Assembly: GCF_004345675.1 (NCBI RefSeq)
Contig: NZ_SLWU01000021.1
Span: 2,501-44,739, forward strand
Source of the DNA: Caldanaerobacter subterraneus
Lineage (GTDB): Bacteria; Bacillota; Thermoanaerobacteria; Thermoanaerobacterales; Thermoanaerobacteraceae
Direction of reading: 5' to 3'
Length of the DNA: 42,239 nucleotides
Under the pieces are notes generated by a model. It saw only the letters and a list, made by a program, of their open reading frames with translations. It made no database searches and was not told where the DNA came from. The position numbers and the translations under genes are program-made. The stretch's first letter is position 1. Each line of letters starts with the position of its first letter. Positions 1 through 8,680 of this stretch are shown here, one piece after another.

Positions 1-25
1 AAAAAACCTGCGCAATTTTTGCACA
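1..25 (-). terminator. Weak intrinsic terminator after the ttcA-like gene
   Basis: Read on the minus strand, TGTGCA and TGCGCA pair with one G-U across a short A-rich loop, followed by GG and six T. The hairpin lies about 15 bases past the stop of the ttcA-like gene. The stem is short, so this is a moderate call, and the window edge hides anything beyond it. Confidence 0.35.
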
Positions 26-39
26 TAGCTTTTTTTTAC

Positions 40-747
40 TCAATTTTTCAATTGAAAAACATCTTTTTTTATGGCCGTAAAAATTCTCTTGCCCAATTCA
101 GGGATTTCTTTTTCTAAATTTCTAATCAAATTCTCAATTGAGTGGCGAGTAGTATTCCCTGCCATAGGACACGGATTTTCCACAACAGGTAGGTTGTTTT
201 TTTTCACTGCACTTCTCACTTCCTTCTCTCTCACATAAATCAAAGGCCTTATTAGTGTAATTTTAGACCTGTCCAAAAACGTGACAGGTTCAAAAGTGTG
301 AAGTCTTCCATTGTAAAACAAATTCATCATAAAAGTAACTATCAAGTCATCATAATGATGTGCCAGAGCCACTTTGTTGCAACCCTTCTCCTTTGCAAAG
401 TCATTCAGAGCACCTCGCCTTAGATTTGCGCATAAAGAGCAGGGATTTTTCTCTTTCCTGTAGTCAAACACGATTTTCTTTATTTCGGTATGCTTAACAA
501 AAAAAGGAATACCCTTTTCTTCACAGAAGTTTTTTATAGGAGTGGGGTCGAAATTCTCAAACCCTAAAGATAGCATGAGTCCCATTACCTCGAACTTTAT
601 TGGATAAAATCTTTTGAGAAGATGTAATCCGTAAAGAAGCGTGATGCTGTCTTTACCTCCAGACACTCCGACAGCTATAGCATCTCCCTCCTGTATCATC
701 TCAAAGTCCTGCACCGCTCTTCTTATTTTGCCTAGTATCTCCTGCAT
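40..747 (-). CDS. ttcA: TtcA-family tRNA 2-thiolation (PP-loop ATPase) protein
   Basis: This is a PP-loop ATP pyrophosphatase. SGGKDS at about residues 29-34 is the nucleotide-binding loop. A CSLC pair followed by an LRRGAL stretch (Cys about 103 and 106) and a third Cys in NPCP (about 193) match the three Fe-S ligands of TtcA, which makes 2-thiocytidine-32 in tRNA using ATP and a 4Fe-4S cluster. At about 235 residues it is slightly shorter than E. coli TtcA. The frame is open further upstream, but GAGGGG at 755-760 lies 7 bases before the ATG at 747, which I chose; the ATG at 753 is too close to the site. It is monocistronic and divergent from the rlmI-like gene. Other TtcA/TilS-like thiolases are possible, so the exact tRNA position is inferred. 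Confidence 0.85.
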   Translation of the reverse strand: MQEILGKIRRAVQDFEMIQEGDAIAVGVSGGKDSITLLYGLHLLKRFYPIKFEVMGLMLSLGFENFDPTPIKNFCEEKGIPFFVKHTEIKKIVFDYRKEKNPCSLCANLRRGALNDFAKEKGCNKVALAHHYDDLIVTFMMNLFYNGRLHTFEPVTFLDRSKITLIRPLIYVREKEVRSAVKKNNLPVVENPCPMAGNTTRHSIENLIRNLEKEIPELGKRIFTAIKKDVFQLKN

Positions 748-764
748 ACTCATCACCCCTCTAA

Positions 765-794
765 ATATTAATCCTGCTTTCTTTGCCATGTCAA
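765..794 (-). promoter_or_regulatory. Possible promoter of the ttcA-like gene
   Basis: On the minus strand a perfect TTGACA (789-794) is followed after 18 bases by TAATAT (765-770). The resulting leader would be only about 10 bases and would begin close to the ribosome binding site, which makes the call uncertain. Confidence 0.3.
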
Positions 795-801
795 TATACA
801 A

Positions 802-830
802 TTGCAAAATCAAGACATCTGTGGTATAAA
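802..830 (+). promoter_or_regulatory. Sigma-A type promoter of the rlmI-like gene
   Basis: TTGCAA (802-807), a 17-base spacer and TATAAA (825-830) lie about 30 bases before the GGAGAGGTG ribosome binding site of the rlmI-like gene. This supports the internal ATG at 862 as the start, because the longer frame would begin inside the -35 box. Confidence 0.55.
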
Positions 831-861
831 AAACTTATCAAAAACCGTAAGGAGAGGTGCT

Positions 862-2037
862 ATGGCAGACGTAATCTTAAGAAACATGAATATAAAGCGA
901 ATATTAGATGGACATCCTTGGGTATACAGAACTGAGATAGACAGGATTGAGGGAGATTACATCCCTGGAGATATTGTAAATGTGCTCACTCATAAAAAAG
1001 AATTTATTGGAAAAGGATACATAAACTTAAAATCGATGATATCCGTGCGAATTCTCACAAGAGACCCTGAAGAGGAAATAGGCGAAGAATTTTTTAGAAG
1101 GCGAATTAAAAGAGCATGGGAATACAGAAAAAAAGTGATGGAAGATCTTAATTCGTGTCGAGTTGTATTTGGAGAAGGGGATTTTCTACCAGCATTGATT
1201 GTAGACAAATTTGGAGATTATCTTGTCATACAAACTCTTTCACTGGGTATAGACAAATACAAAGAAACGATAGTGAAACTCCTCGTAGAAATATTAAATC
1301 CCAAAGGCATATTTGAAAGAAATGATGTCAACGTGAGGGAAATTGAAGGCCTACCTCAGCAAAAAGGATTTTTATACGGAAAGTTTGACCCTGTACAGCA
1401 GTTCAAAGAAAATGGCATTAAATTTTGGGTTGATATGGAAAATGGACAGAAGACAGGTTATTTTTTGGACCAAAAAGAAAATAGAAGAGCAATTCAAAAT
1501 TATGTAAAAGGGGCCGAAGTACTGGATTGTTTTAGCCATACGGGTTCTTTTGCCGTTCACGCTCTTCACTATGGAGCAAAAAGGGTAGAAATAGTGGATA
1601 TATCTGAAGAAGCACTTGAAATGGCAAAAAAGAACGTAGAACTAAACGGCTATCAACAAAGGGCTGAGTTTATAAGAGAGAACGCCTTTGACCTTTTGAG
1701 AAGGTACGACAGAGAAAAGAAAAAATTTGACACAGTAATACTGGACCCTCCTGCCTTTACAAAGAGCAAAGAAACAGTTAAAGACGCTTTAAGAGGATAC
1801 AAAGAGATAAACTTAAGAGCTTTAAAAATCATAAGAGAAGGGGGATTTCTCATCACCTGTTCCTGTTCTCAGCACATAAGACCCGATATGTTTTTAAATA
1901 CAGTAAAAGAAGCAGCTTCTGACGCTAAAAGGACCATAAGACTTGTGGAACAAAGGACACAGGCAAAAGACCACCCAATACTGCTGGCTTCCGAAGAAAC
2001 CCAATATCTTAAGTGCCTTATACTTCAGGTATTTTAA
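862..2037 (+). CDS. rlmI: Class I SAM-dependent 23S rRNA methyltransferase, RlmI type
   Basis: The 391-residue protein has an N-terminal PUA-like RNA-binding domain (GHPWVY near residue 18) and a C-terminal Rossmann methyltransferase domain. The SAM-binding motif reads FSHTGSFAVHALHYGAK, the acidic loop VDIS, and the catalytic strand DPPAFTK, with a CSCSQ motif supplying the cysteines expected of an m5C methyltransferase. RlmI methylates C1962 of 23S rRNA in E. coli; the same site here is an inference. GGAGAGGTG at 851-859 fixes the ATG at 862. The next gene on the same strand begins 65 bases downstream behind a hairpin leader and may be co-transcribed. Confidence 0.85.
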   Translation: MADVILRNMNIKRILDGHPWVYRTEIDRIEGDYIPGDIVNVLTHKKEFIGKGYINLKSMISVRILTRDPEEEIGEEFFRRRIKRAWEYRKKVMEDLNSCRVVFGEGDFLPALIVDKFGDYLVIQTLSLGIDKYKETIVKLLVEILNPKGIFERNDVNVREIEGLPQQKGFLYGKFDPVQQFKENGIKFWVDMENGQKTGYFLDQKENRRAIQNYVKGAEVLDCFSHTGSFAVHALHYGAKRVEIVDISEEALEMAKKNVELNGYQQRAEFIRENAFDLLRRYDREKKKFDTVILDPPAFTKSKETVKDALRGYKEINLRALKIIREGGFLITCSCSQHIRPDMFLNTVKEAASDAKRTIRLVEQRTQAKDHPILLASEETQYLKCLILQVF

Positions 2038-2048
2038 AGGAACACTCC

Positions 2049-2097
2049 CCTCATCTTATGCATACCCTGTAAAGAGGGAAAGTGCATAGATGAGGTG
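2049..2097 (+). promoter_or_regulatory. RNA hairpin covering the ribosome binding site of the next gene
   Basis: CCTCATCTTATGCA (2049-2062) pairs with TGCATAGATGAGG (2083-2095), a 13-base-pair stem with one bulged T. The 3' arm contains the GAGG of the GATGAGGTG ribosome binding site, so the folded form would hide it. It may act as a translation switch or simply be a processing stem. Confidence 0.45.
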
Positions 2098-2102
2098 AAA
2101 AA

Positions 2103-2336
2103 ATGGAAAGACAAGAATTGGGTTCTCGCCTTCTGTACGAAGGATTAGCAGGGTACGATGTGCTAGAACTTCAGATGATTCTTCAGAGTTTAGGCTATGA
2201 CCCTGGCCCCATAGACGGCATATTTGGCCCCCGAACAAAAAAGGCCGTCATGAAATTTCAGCAAGACAACGGCCTTAAAGTAGACGGCATTGTGGGCCCT
2301 GAAACGATGAAAGTTATAAGGATGTTAGTGCCCTAA
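2103..2336 (+). CDS. Small single-domain peptidoglycan-binding protein (PG_binding_1)
   Basis: The 77-residue protein is almost entirely one PG_binding_1 repeat. The frame [20 protein letters not shown] then [19 protein letters not shown] shows the usual D-G-x-F/V-G-P pattern in both half-repeats. No signal peptide or catalytic domain is attached, so it is either an adaptor, a cytoplasmic protein or an exported protein lacking a classical signal. GATGAGGTG six bases before the ATG is a good ribosome binding site, but it is enclosed in a hairpin. The stop overlaps the convergent pyrE stop by 4 bases, and the gene's terminator lies inside pyrE. The domain call is firm; the role is unknown. Confidence 0.8.
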   Translation: MERQELGSRLLYEGLAGYDVLELQMILQSLGYDPGPIDGIFGPRTKKAVMKFQQDNGLKVDGIVGPETMKVIRMLVP

Positions 2337-2905
2337 AGCTTTCTGCTTCCTGGCTTTACCAGAGGAATACCCTCTTTACAAAGAGGGCATTCCTCTTTTT
2401 CATAAGTTTTAATCTGTAACTTTACAATTGACTCAAAAGGCACACCAAAATCTATTTTCCCATCGCTTCTATCAACAATAGTTCCTACTCCTATCACTTC
2501 TCCTCCTAAAGATCTGACCAATTCTATTACCTCTTTTACAGAACCTCCTGTTGTCACTACATCTTCTACCACCAATACTCTTTCTCCTTTACTTATCTCA
2601 AATCCTCTTCTCAACTTCATAACATTGTCTTCTCTTTCCGCAAATAAAGCTCTTACACCGATTTGCCGCGCAACCTCATACGCCAATATAATGCCTCCAA
2701 TCGCAGGGCCTATTACCACATCTATTCTGTATCCTTTGAACTTCTCTGCCAATTCCCTGCTAAAAATTTCACTACAGTTAGGATATTGAAATATCTTTGC
2801 ACATTGAAGGTACGTATCACTGTGTTTCCCAGAACTCAGCAGAAAATGCCCTTTATTTATAACTTCTAGTTTTTCAAAAATTTCCAAAACCTTTTCTTTT
2901 TCCAT
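2333..2905 (-). CDS. pyrE: Orotate phosphoribosyltransferase
   Basis: PyrE converts orotate plus PRPP to OMP, step five of UMP synthesis. The PRPP-binding motif [14 protein letters not shown] is intact, and the protein of about 190 residues is of normal size. The tail carries a CPLC cysteine pair and ends [15 protein letters not shown] at 2911 is only 2 bases from the AGAGGGG site, whereas the ATG at 2905 has an 8-base spacing and is chosen. It is the last gene of the pyr operon, 15 bases after pyrD. Its final 60 or so coding bases contain, on the opposite strand, the terminator of the convergent gene. Confidence 0.95.
   Translation of the reverse strand: MEKEKVLEIFEKLEVINKGHFLLSSGKHSDTYLQCAKIFQYPNCSEIFSRELAEKFKGYRIDVVIGPAIGGIILAYEVARQIGVRALFAEREDNVMKLRRGFEISKGERVLVVEDVVTTGGSVKEVIELVRSLGGEVIGVGTIVDRSDGKIDFGVPFESIVKLQIKTYEKEECPLCKEGIPLVKPGSRKL
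2362..2400 (+). terminator. Intrinsic terminator of the small PG-binding gene, inside pyrE
   Basis: GAGGAATACCCTCTTT and AAGAGGGCATTCCTC form a stem of about 15 base pairs with one mismatch or wobble, immediately followed by TTTTT on the plus strand. The bases also encode the CPLCKEG tail of PyrE on the minus strand. Confidence 0.7.
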
Positions 2906-2920
2906 TTCCAAATCCCCTCT

Positions 2921-3826
2921 TTAAATTTTTATACTTCCAATAATTTCATTTATGTCTTCAATTTCGTTTTCTTCCATGTACTTTTTTATTCCATCAATAA
3001 TCTCAACAGTACAGTAAGGATTTACAAAATTACAAGTTCCCACTGCAATAGCTCTTGCACCTACAATTAAAAATTCCAAAGCATCTTTGTAGTTCATTAT
3101 TCCTCCCATGCCTATCACAGGAATGCTCACAACTGTGACTACTTCGTACACCATTTTAAGAGCAATAGGCTTTATAGCAGGCCCGGATAGACCCCCAATT
3201 ACATTCTCAAAAACAGGCCTCCTTTTATCGATGTCCACAGCCATTCCTGCCACCGTGTTAATCAAAGATATAGCATCTGCTCCTCCTTTTTCCGCAGCCT
3301 TTGCGCAAACTTTTATGTCTGTTACATTTGGGGTTAACTTCACTATGACAGTCTTACTGGTAGCCTTTCTAACCTTTCTTGTAATGTCAAAAATATCATC
3401 TGGATTTACACCAAAAGCCATTCCGCCTTTTTTCACGTTGGGGCAGGAAACGTTAATTTCAATCCCTTCTATCCCTTCAATATCAAGTTTTTCTGCCATA
3501 TACACAAATTCCTCAACCGTTTCCCCAGCAATATTTACAATCACTGGAACATCGAAACTTTTCAAAAAAGGAAGTTCCCTTTCAATAAACGCATCTACTC
3601 CCGGATTTTGAAGGCCTATGCTGTTTAAAATCCCAGAAGCGGTCTCAAACAACCTGGGCGGAGGATTGCCTTCCCTTGGCTTTACAGTAAGTCCTTTTAC
3701 AACTATCGCTCCTAATTTATTAAGGTCGATGTATTCACTGTACTCCCTGCCAAAACCAAAAGTTCCTGAGGCAGTAATCACAGGGTTTTTAAGCTTTATC
3801 TTTCCAATCTCAACCGATAGGTTCAA
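2921..3826 (-). CDS. pyrD: Dihydroorotate dehydrogenase B, catalytic subunit (FMN)
   Basis: The 301-residue class 1B enzyme oxidises dihydroorotate to orotate, passing electrons to Pyr[12 protein letters not shown] holds the catalytic cysteine of class 1 enzymes and [10 protein letters not shown] is an FMN-site motif. The start is a TTG at 3824-3826, with AGGAGGTG five bases upstream. The frame extends to 3868, but that would place the ribosome binding site inside the gene. The start overlaps the pyrK stop as TTGA, which suggests translational coupling of the two subunits. Confidence 0.95.
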
Positions 3827-4554
3827 AATAGCACCTCCTCTGCCCAGAAAACCGGCCCATCTCTGCAAACTCTCTTGTAAGAAAAGCCTTTATCTTCTCT
3901 GACCTTGCACGCACATCCAAGGCAGGCCCCAATACCACAGGCCATTTTCTCTTCTAAAGAAATTTGGCATAAGACGTTTGCCTTCATCGAAATTTCCTGA
4001 AGAGCTTTTAACATGGGCTTTGGTCCACATCCGTATACTATATCCACTTCTCCTATCATTTCCTCAACTACAGAAGTTACCAATCCTTTTCTTCCCGTAC
4101 TTCCTTCTTCTGTAGTCACTACAACTTCCCCTAACCCCTCAAATTTTTCCACAAGAAAAGTTTCTCTTTTAAAGCCTAGAGCGATGTACAGCTTCTGTGC
4201 CTTTACTTTCTTAGCAAGGTACAAAAGGGGAGCAATTCCTACTCCTCCGCCCACTATAAGAACTCTCTTTCCTTCCAAAATCTCAAATCCATTGCCATGA
4301 GGGCCAGTTATTTCAAGAATATCTCCCTCTTTCATCTGAGACAAATTTTTTGTGCCTTCTCCCCTTACTTGATAGAGAATTGTCATTTTCTCCTCTTCAA
4401 AGTCATTCACACTAAACGGCCTTTTTAAAAAGGTCTTTCCCTGGCAGTCTATCATTAGAAACTGCCCTGGATGAGGTTTTTTTCCTTTCCACTCAAATGT
4501 CATTTCATAGACGCTAGATGCTATTCCTCTATTGGACAATACTCTTGCCTTCAT
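3823..4554 (-). CDS. pyrK: Dihydroorotate dehydrogenase B, electron-transfer subunit
   Basis: PyrK is a ferredoxin-reductase-like protein with FAD and a 2Fe-2S cluster, and links PyrD to NAD. RPFSVND is the FAD-binding RxYS-type motif, [13 protein letters not shown] the nucleotide-binding loop, and [13 protein letters not shown] with a later VCRDGPVF supplies the four cluster cysteines. A TTG at 4566 is possible, but the ATG at 4554 sits a few bases after GAGGTGG at the end of pyrF. Its stop overlaps the pyrD start. Confidence 0.95.
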
Positions 4555-4562
4555 CTTCCACC

Positions 4563-5486
4563 TCAACTGGCAATGTATTTTCTTTTTACAAGGGCATTGT
4601 TGATCATGCCCGTCATCAAAATCACTTCTTCTCTTGCCGCCTGACCATACTCATATTCCGAATAGGCCTCTTTCCAAAAATCGCTCCTGTAGGCATATAT
4701 TACACCTCTAGATGAATTTATTATCGCTCCATATCCTTCTTCATCAAAGCAATTTACTACATCCTCGGCTGTTGCCCCCTGTGCTCCATATCCTGGTACC
4801 AAAAAATAACACCGCGGCATCTCTTCTCTTAGTATTTTCGCTTCAAAAGGATATGTTGCACCTACCACAGCCCCTATGGAACTGTACCCGTATTTACCGA
4901 CTGTCATTTTTGAGAGCCTGCTTATCATTTTTGCTACTTCCTGGTACACATAGCTGCCTTTTTTAGTTTCAATATCCTGTACGTCCTTTGAACTCCTATT
5001 AGAAGTCTTGACAAGGACAAATATGCCCTTGCCAAACTTCTCCACATCTTCTAAATAGGGTACCATGCTGTCCTCACCCATATAGGGATTTACAGTGATT
5101 GCATCAAACAAAGGGTTCTGAAGATACGCCTTCGAATACATTTTAGCAACGTCCTGTATATCCCCTCTTTTCACATCTGCTATCACTATAAGGCCTAGAC
5201 TTTTAGCATACTCCGCAGTTCTGAAAAAAGCTTTAAAGCCCTCTATCCCATAAGCCTCATAAAAGGCAACTTGAATTTTCACAGCAGGAATAAGGTCATA
5301 CACAGCATCAATTATCCCTTTGTTGAAAAGGTACATGGCTTCTGCAATTCCTTCTACCCCATTTCCCTTTCTCCTAAACGCCTCTTCTTTTATAAAATCC
5401 GGAATCATCTCAATTCGCGGGTCAAGTCCCACAACCACATGGGTTTTTTTGACCTTGACACTTTCTATCAGCCTGTCCACAAACAT
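4563..5486 (-). CDS. pyrF: Orotidine 5'-phosphate decarboxylase (long, type 2)
   Basis: The enzyme decarboxylates OMP to UMP, the last step of the pathway. DVKRGDI carries the Lys-Asp catalytic cluster, and VGLDPR near the N-terminus binds the phosphoribosyl part. At about 307 residues it belongs to the longer type 2 family, rather than the roughly 235-residue form of Bacillus. AGAAGGGG four bases before the ATG at 5486 marks the likely start. An upstream ATG at 5513 overlaps the pyrC stop as ATGA but has only a weak site, so coupling through that codon is the alternative. Confidence 0.93.
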   Translation of the reverse strand: MFVDRLIESVKVKKTHVVVGLDPRIEMIPDFIKEEAFRRKGNGVEGIAEAMYLFNKGIIDAVYDLIPAVKIQVAFYEAYGIEGFKAFFRTAEYAKSLGLIVIADVKRGDIQDVAKMYSKAYLQNPLFDAITVNPYMGEDSMVPYLEDVEKFGKGIFVLVKTSNRSSKDVQDIETKKGSYVYQEVAKMISRLSKMTVGKYGYSSIGAVVGATYPFEAKILREEMPRCYFLVPGYGAQGATAEDVVNCFDEEGYGAIINSSRGVIYAYRSDFWKEAYSEYEYGQAAREEVILMTGMINNALVKRKYIAS

Positions 5487-5509
5487 ATTTCCCCTTCTTT
5501 CCATCAAAG

Positions 5510-6805
5510 TCATATCTCGACCTTTTCAAATTTCTTGTTTTTCTGATACCTTATTTGCCCTTCCACTATTGTGTATTCCACAACTCCTTTTAATTTCATC
5601 CCGTGATAAGGGGTGTTTTTGCCCTTTGACTTGAATTTTTCTTTATCCACGGTATATTCTTCATGGGGATTAACAATCACAATATCCGCAGTAGCTCCTA
5701 CCCTTATTCCATTGGATATTCCCAGTATCCTTGCAGGATTCATACTCATGTAATTCACTAAGGCTTTCATAGTGATTATACCTGTCTGTACCAGAAAAGT
5801 GTTTATAACAGAAAACGCCGTTTCAAGACCTGATATTCCAAAAGGAGCCATGTCATAGGGAACTTTTTTATCGTCTTTAGTATGAGGAGCGTGGTCTGTA
5901 GCGATCGCATCTATAGTGCCGTCCTTCAACCCTTCTATCAAAGCCTCTACATCTTCCCTAGTCCTCAAGGGCGGGAAAACTTTTGTATTGGTATCGTAAT
6001 TGTAGACTGCCTCATCTGTGAGGGTAAGATGGTGAGGAGTAACTTCTGCTGTTATACTTACCCCTTCCTCTTTTGCCCTTCTTATGAGCTCTACACTGCC
6101 TTTAGTGGAAACATGGGCAATGTGAAGCTTCGCACCTGTCGCCTTTGCCAGTATTATATTTCTTGCAAGCATCACTTCTTCCGCTTCCCTCGGTATTCCT
6201 TTAAGCCCCAGCATTGTAGCAATTATCCCGCTGTTCATAACTCCTTCTCCGCTCAACGTCTTGTCCTCGCAGTGAGTTATCATAAGGAGGTCATACATTT
6301 TGCCATAAGTCATAACCCTTTTCATAATTCCCGCGCTCATTATCGGGAAGCCGTCATCAGATAAAGCAACGACTCCAGCCTTTTTCAGCTTTGCCATTTC
6401 AGTTATTTCTTCGCCTTTCATCCCCTTTGTCATAGCCCCTATAGGCAGTACCTTCACTACTCCTTCTCTTTGAGCCACAGCCTTCACATACTCTACGACT
6501 ACTTCGCTGTCTATAGGAGGATTGGTATTAGGCATACAGGCGACAGTAGTAAAGCCCCCTGCTGCAGCCGACTCTGTTCCTGTCTTTATGGTCTCCTTTT
6601 CCTCAAAACCCGGCTGTCTTAGGTGGGTGTGCATGTCTACAAAACCTGGAAGCACATATTTGCCTTCAGCGTCAATCACTATAGCATCGGAAACATCGAT
6701 ATTCTTGTCAATCCCCTTTATTATGCCGTAATTTATAAAGATGTCGGCTTTTTCTTCACCGCCAAAACCATCAATCACAATTCCATTTTTTATCACGATC
6801 CTCAT
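5510..6805 (-). CDS. pyrC: Dihydroorotase (class I)
   Basis: This zinc amidohydrolase cyclises carbamoyl aspartate to dihydroorotate. [10 protein letters not shown] (His59 and His61) is the first metal site, ITHCEDKTL and HIAHVST give further histidines, and ATDHAPH carries the catalytic aspartate. The 431-residue length is typical of the long bacterial class found next to pyrB. GAGGAGGAATTAGAA leads directly to the ATG, only two bases after the pyrB stop, so the genes are tightly co-transcribed. Confidence 0.96.
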   Translation of the reverse strand: MRIVIKNGIVIDGFGGEEKADIFINYGIIKGIDKNIDVSDAIVIDAEGKYVLPGFVDMHTHLRQPGFEEKETIKTGTESAAAGGFTTVACMPNTNPPIDSEVVVEYVKAVAQREGVVKVLPIGAMTKGMKGEEITEMAKLKKAGVVALSDDGFPIMSAGIMKRVMTYGKMYDLLMITHCEDKTLSGEGVMNSGIIATMLGLKGIPREAEEVMLARNIILAKATGAKLHIAHVSTKGSVELIRRAKEEGVSITAEVTPHHLTLTDEAVYNYDTNTKVFPPLRTREDVEALIEGLKDGTIDAIATDHAPHTKDDKKVPYDMAPFGISGLETAFSVINTFLVQTGIITMKALVNYMSMNPARILGISNGIRVGATADIVIVNPHEEYTVDKEKFKSKGKNTPYHGMKLKGVVEYTIVEGQIRYQKNKKFEKVEI

Positions 6806-6807
6806 TT

Positions 6808-7722
6808 CTAATTCCTCCTCTCACACAGAATTTTCAAAAGTGCCATCCTCACAGCCACCCCGTTTGTTACCTGCTCCTCTATTACGGAGTAACTAGCATT
6901 TGCAGCACCTGAGGTAACCTCCACATTCCTGTTGATAGGACCTGGGTGCATCAAAATAGCGTCAGGTTTTGCCAGTCTCATTCTCTCCTCATTTATTCCG
7001 AAATACTCCCTGTACTCCTCAATTGAAGGAAATAGCCCGCTTTTTTGCCTTTCCAATTGAATTCTCAATCCCATCACAACATCTGCATCCTTTATAGCCT
7101 CTTCAGCGTTATAGCAGACTTTGACCCCCATTTTCTCTATCTGAGGAGGCATTAGTGTGGAAGGTCCCGCCACTTTCACTTCTGCTCCCAATTTCTTAAG
7201 CCCCCATATGTTAGACCTTGCCACCCTGCTGTGCATAATATCACCTATTATAGCAACTTTTAATCCTTTAAAATCCCCTTTTTTCTCCTTTATAGTCATC
7301 ATATCCAAAAGCGCCTGTGTTGGATGTTCATTTATGCCATCCCCTCCGTTTATGATGGAAGCATTTGTGTATTTCGCAAGAAGGTGAGGAGTTCCACTCA
7401 TATTGTGCCTTGTCACTATCACATCTGCTTTCATTCTTTCAACTGTCCTTATAGTATCTATGAGGGACTCTCCCTTTACCACACTGCTGGTAGCCACCTC
7501 TATATTTCCATAATGGGCTCCTAGGTATTTGGCAGCCATTTCAAAAGACAGCCTTGTCCTTGTGCTGGGCTCGAAGAAGATTGTCACCACAGTTTTTCCT
7601 CTTAAGGCTTGGGAATACTTTTCACCGTTTAACAGCTTTTTCATCTCAAAGGCCAAATCCAGAATTTCCAGTATTTCTTCTCTTGTAAGGTCTTTAATCC
7701 CCAGAAGGTCCTTTTTGAGCAT
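6808..7722 (-). CDS. pyrB: Aspartate carbamoyltransferase catalytic chain
   Basis: The committed step of pyrimidine synthesis: carbamoyl phosphate plus aspartate. [12 protein letters not shown] (about residues 50-61) is the carbamoyl-phosphate loop, and MHPGPINR near the C-terminus is the aspartate-side motif. The length of 304 residues is normal for a catalytic chain. No pyrI regulatory chain is present in the operon, which fits Firmicute enzymes controlled through PyrR rather than by allostery. AAAGGAGGGAAAAGGTC precedes the ATG. Expression is governed by the attenuator at 7741-7919. Confidence 0.96.
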   Translation of the reverse strand: MLKKDLLGIKDLTREEILEILDLAFEMKKLLNGEKYSQALRGKTVVTIFFEPSTRTRLSFEMAAKYLGAHYGNIEVATSSVVKGESLIDTIRTVERMKADVIVTRHNMSGTPHLLAKYTNASIINGGDGINEHPTQALLDMMTIKEKKGDFKGLKVAIIGDIMHSRVARSNIWGLKKLGAEVKVAGPSTLMPPQIEKMGVKVCYNAEEAIKDADVVMGLRIQLERQKSGLFPSIEEYREYFGINEERMRLAKPDAILMHPGPINRNVEVTSGAANASYSVIEEQVTNGVAVRMALLKILCERRN

Positions 7723-7740
7723 GACCTTTTCCCTCCTTTA

Positions 7741-7790
7741 AAAAAAGAGTAGTCCCCATTTCACAAAAAAGTGAAATGGAACTACTCTTA
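7741..7790 (-). terminator. PyrR-dependent attenuator terminator ahead of pyrB
   Basis: On the minus strand AGAGTAGTTCCATTTCAC pairs with GTGAAATGGGGACTACTCT around a T-rich loop, followed by six T. It is a strong intrinsic terminator starting about 19 bases before pyrB and downstream of a PyrR binding loop, the arrangement known from the Bacillus pyr operon. Confidence 0.88.
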
Positions 7791-7872
7791 TTTCTTAAAA
7801 TATACTTTTTTGTAAAAATCAAGAATTTAATTTTAGGCACAAAAAATCCTCCCCTCGTCAAGTTTAACACTC

Positions 7873-7919
7873 AGGGAGAATAGATCTATATTCTCCCTTC
7901 TTAGCCTCGCTGGGCTAAA
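7873..7919 (-). promoter_or_regulatory. PyrR binding loop and following stem in the pyrR-pyrB gap
   Basis: On the minus strand TTTAGCCCAGCGAGGCTAAG (within 7896-7919) forms a TTAGCC/GGCTAA hairpin carrying the CAGCGAGGCT sequence, matching the PyrR-recognised anti-antiterminator. It is followed at once by GGGAGAATA and TATTCTCCC (7873-7896), a nine-pair stem. UMP-bound PyrR should stabilise this region and favour the terminator downstream. Confidence 0.8.
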
Positions 7920-7928
7920 TTAAAGGTG

Positions 7929-8522
<594 letters not shown>

Positions 8523-8530
8523 TTATAAGA

Positions 8531-8552
8531 CCTTGCCAGCCTCACAGGACTG
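8531..8552 (-). promoter_or_regulatory. PyrR binding loop in the pyrR leader
   Basis: On the minus strand CAGTCCTGTGAGGCTGGCAA followed by GG matches the PyrR recognition loop consensus (AGTCC, GNGAGGCT, AAGG) very closely. It is the first of two such loops in the operon and lies just after the predicted transcription start. Confidence 0.88.
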
Positions 8553-8570
8553 CTTAAAGGCTTTTTTTAT

Positions 8571-8599
8571 ATATTACCACATTCTCTTCAAGTTGTCCA
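8571..8599 (-). promoter_or_regulatory. Promoter of the pyr operon
   Basis: On the minus strand TGGACA (8594-8599), a 17-base spacer and TAATAT (8571-8576) fit a sigma-A promoter positioned to start the PyrR-controlled leader. The -10 lies in one half of an 11-base inverted repeat shared with the divergent promoter. Confidence 0.6.
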
Positions 8600-8608
8600 T
8601 AGGGAATA

Positions 8609-8637
8609 TTTAAAAAAAGCAAAAATTGTGGTAATAT
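8609..8637 (+). promoter_or_regulatory. Candidate promoter of the AIR-synthase-like gene
   Basis: TTTAAA (8609-8614), a 17-base spacer and TAATAT (8632-8637) precede the gene starting at 8681. The -35 is only a 4 of 6 match. The -10 lies in TGTGGTAATAT, the mirror image of the -10 region of the divergent pyr promoter. Confidence 0.4.
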
Positions 8638-8680
8638 GAAATTGTTCGCTCTAAATATCAAGAAAAAAGGATGTGACAAA

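Noticed and set aside
3827-3868. ATG-initiated longer pyrD
   Set aside because: It would overlap pyrK by 46 bases and bury the AGGAGGTG site; the TTG at 3826 has ideal spacing.
5882-6364. Long open frame on the plus strand inside pyrC
   Set aside because: It is antisense to a conserved enzyme, with Cys- and Tyr-rich random composition and no ribosome binding site.
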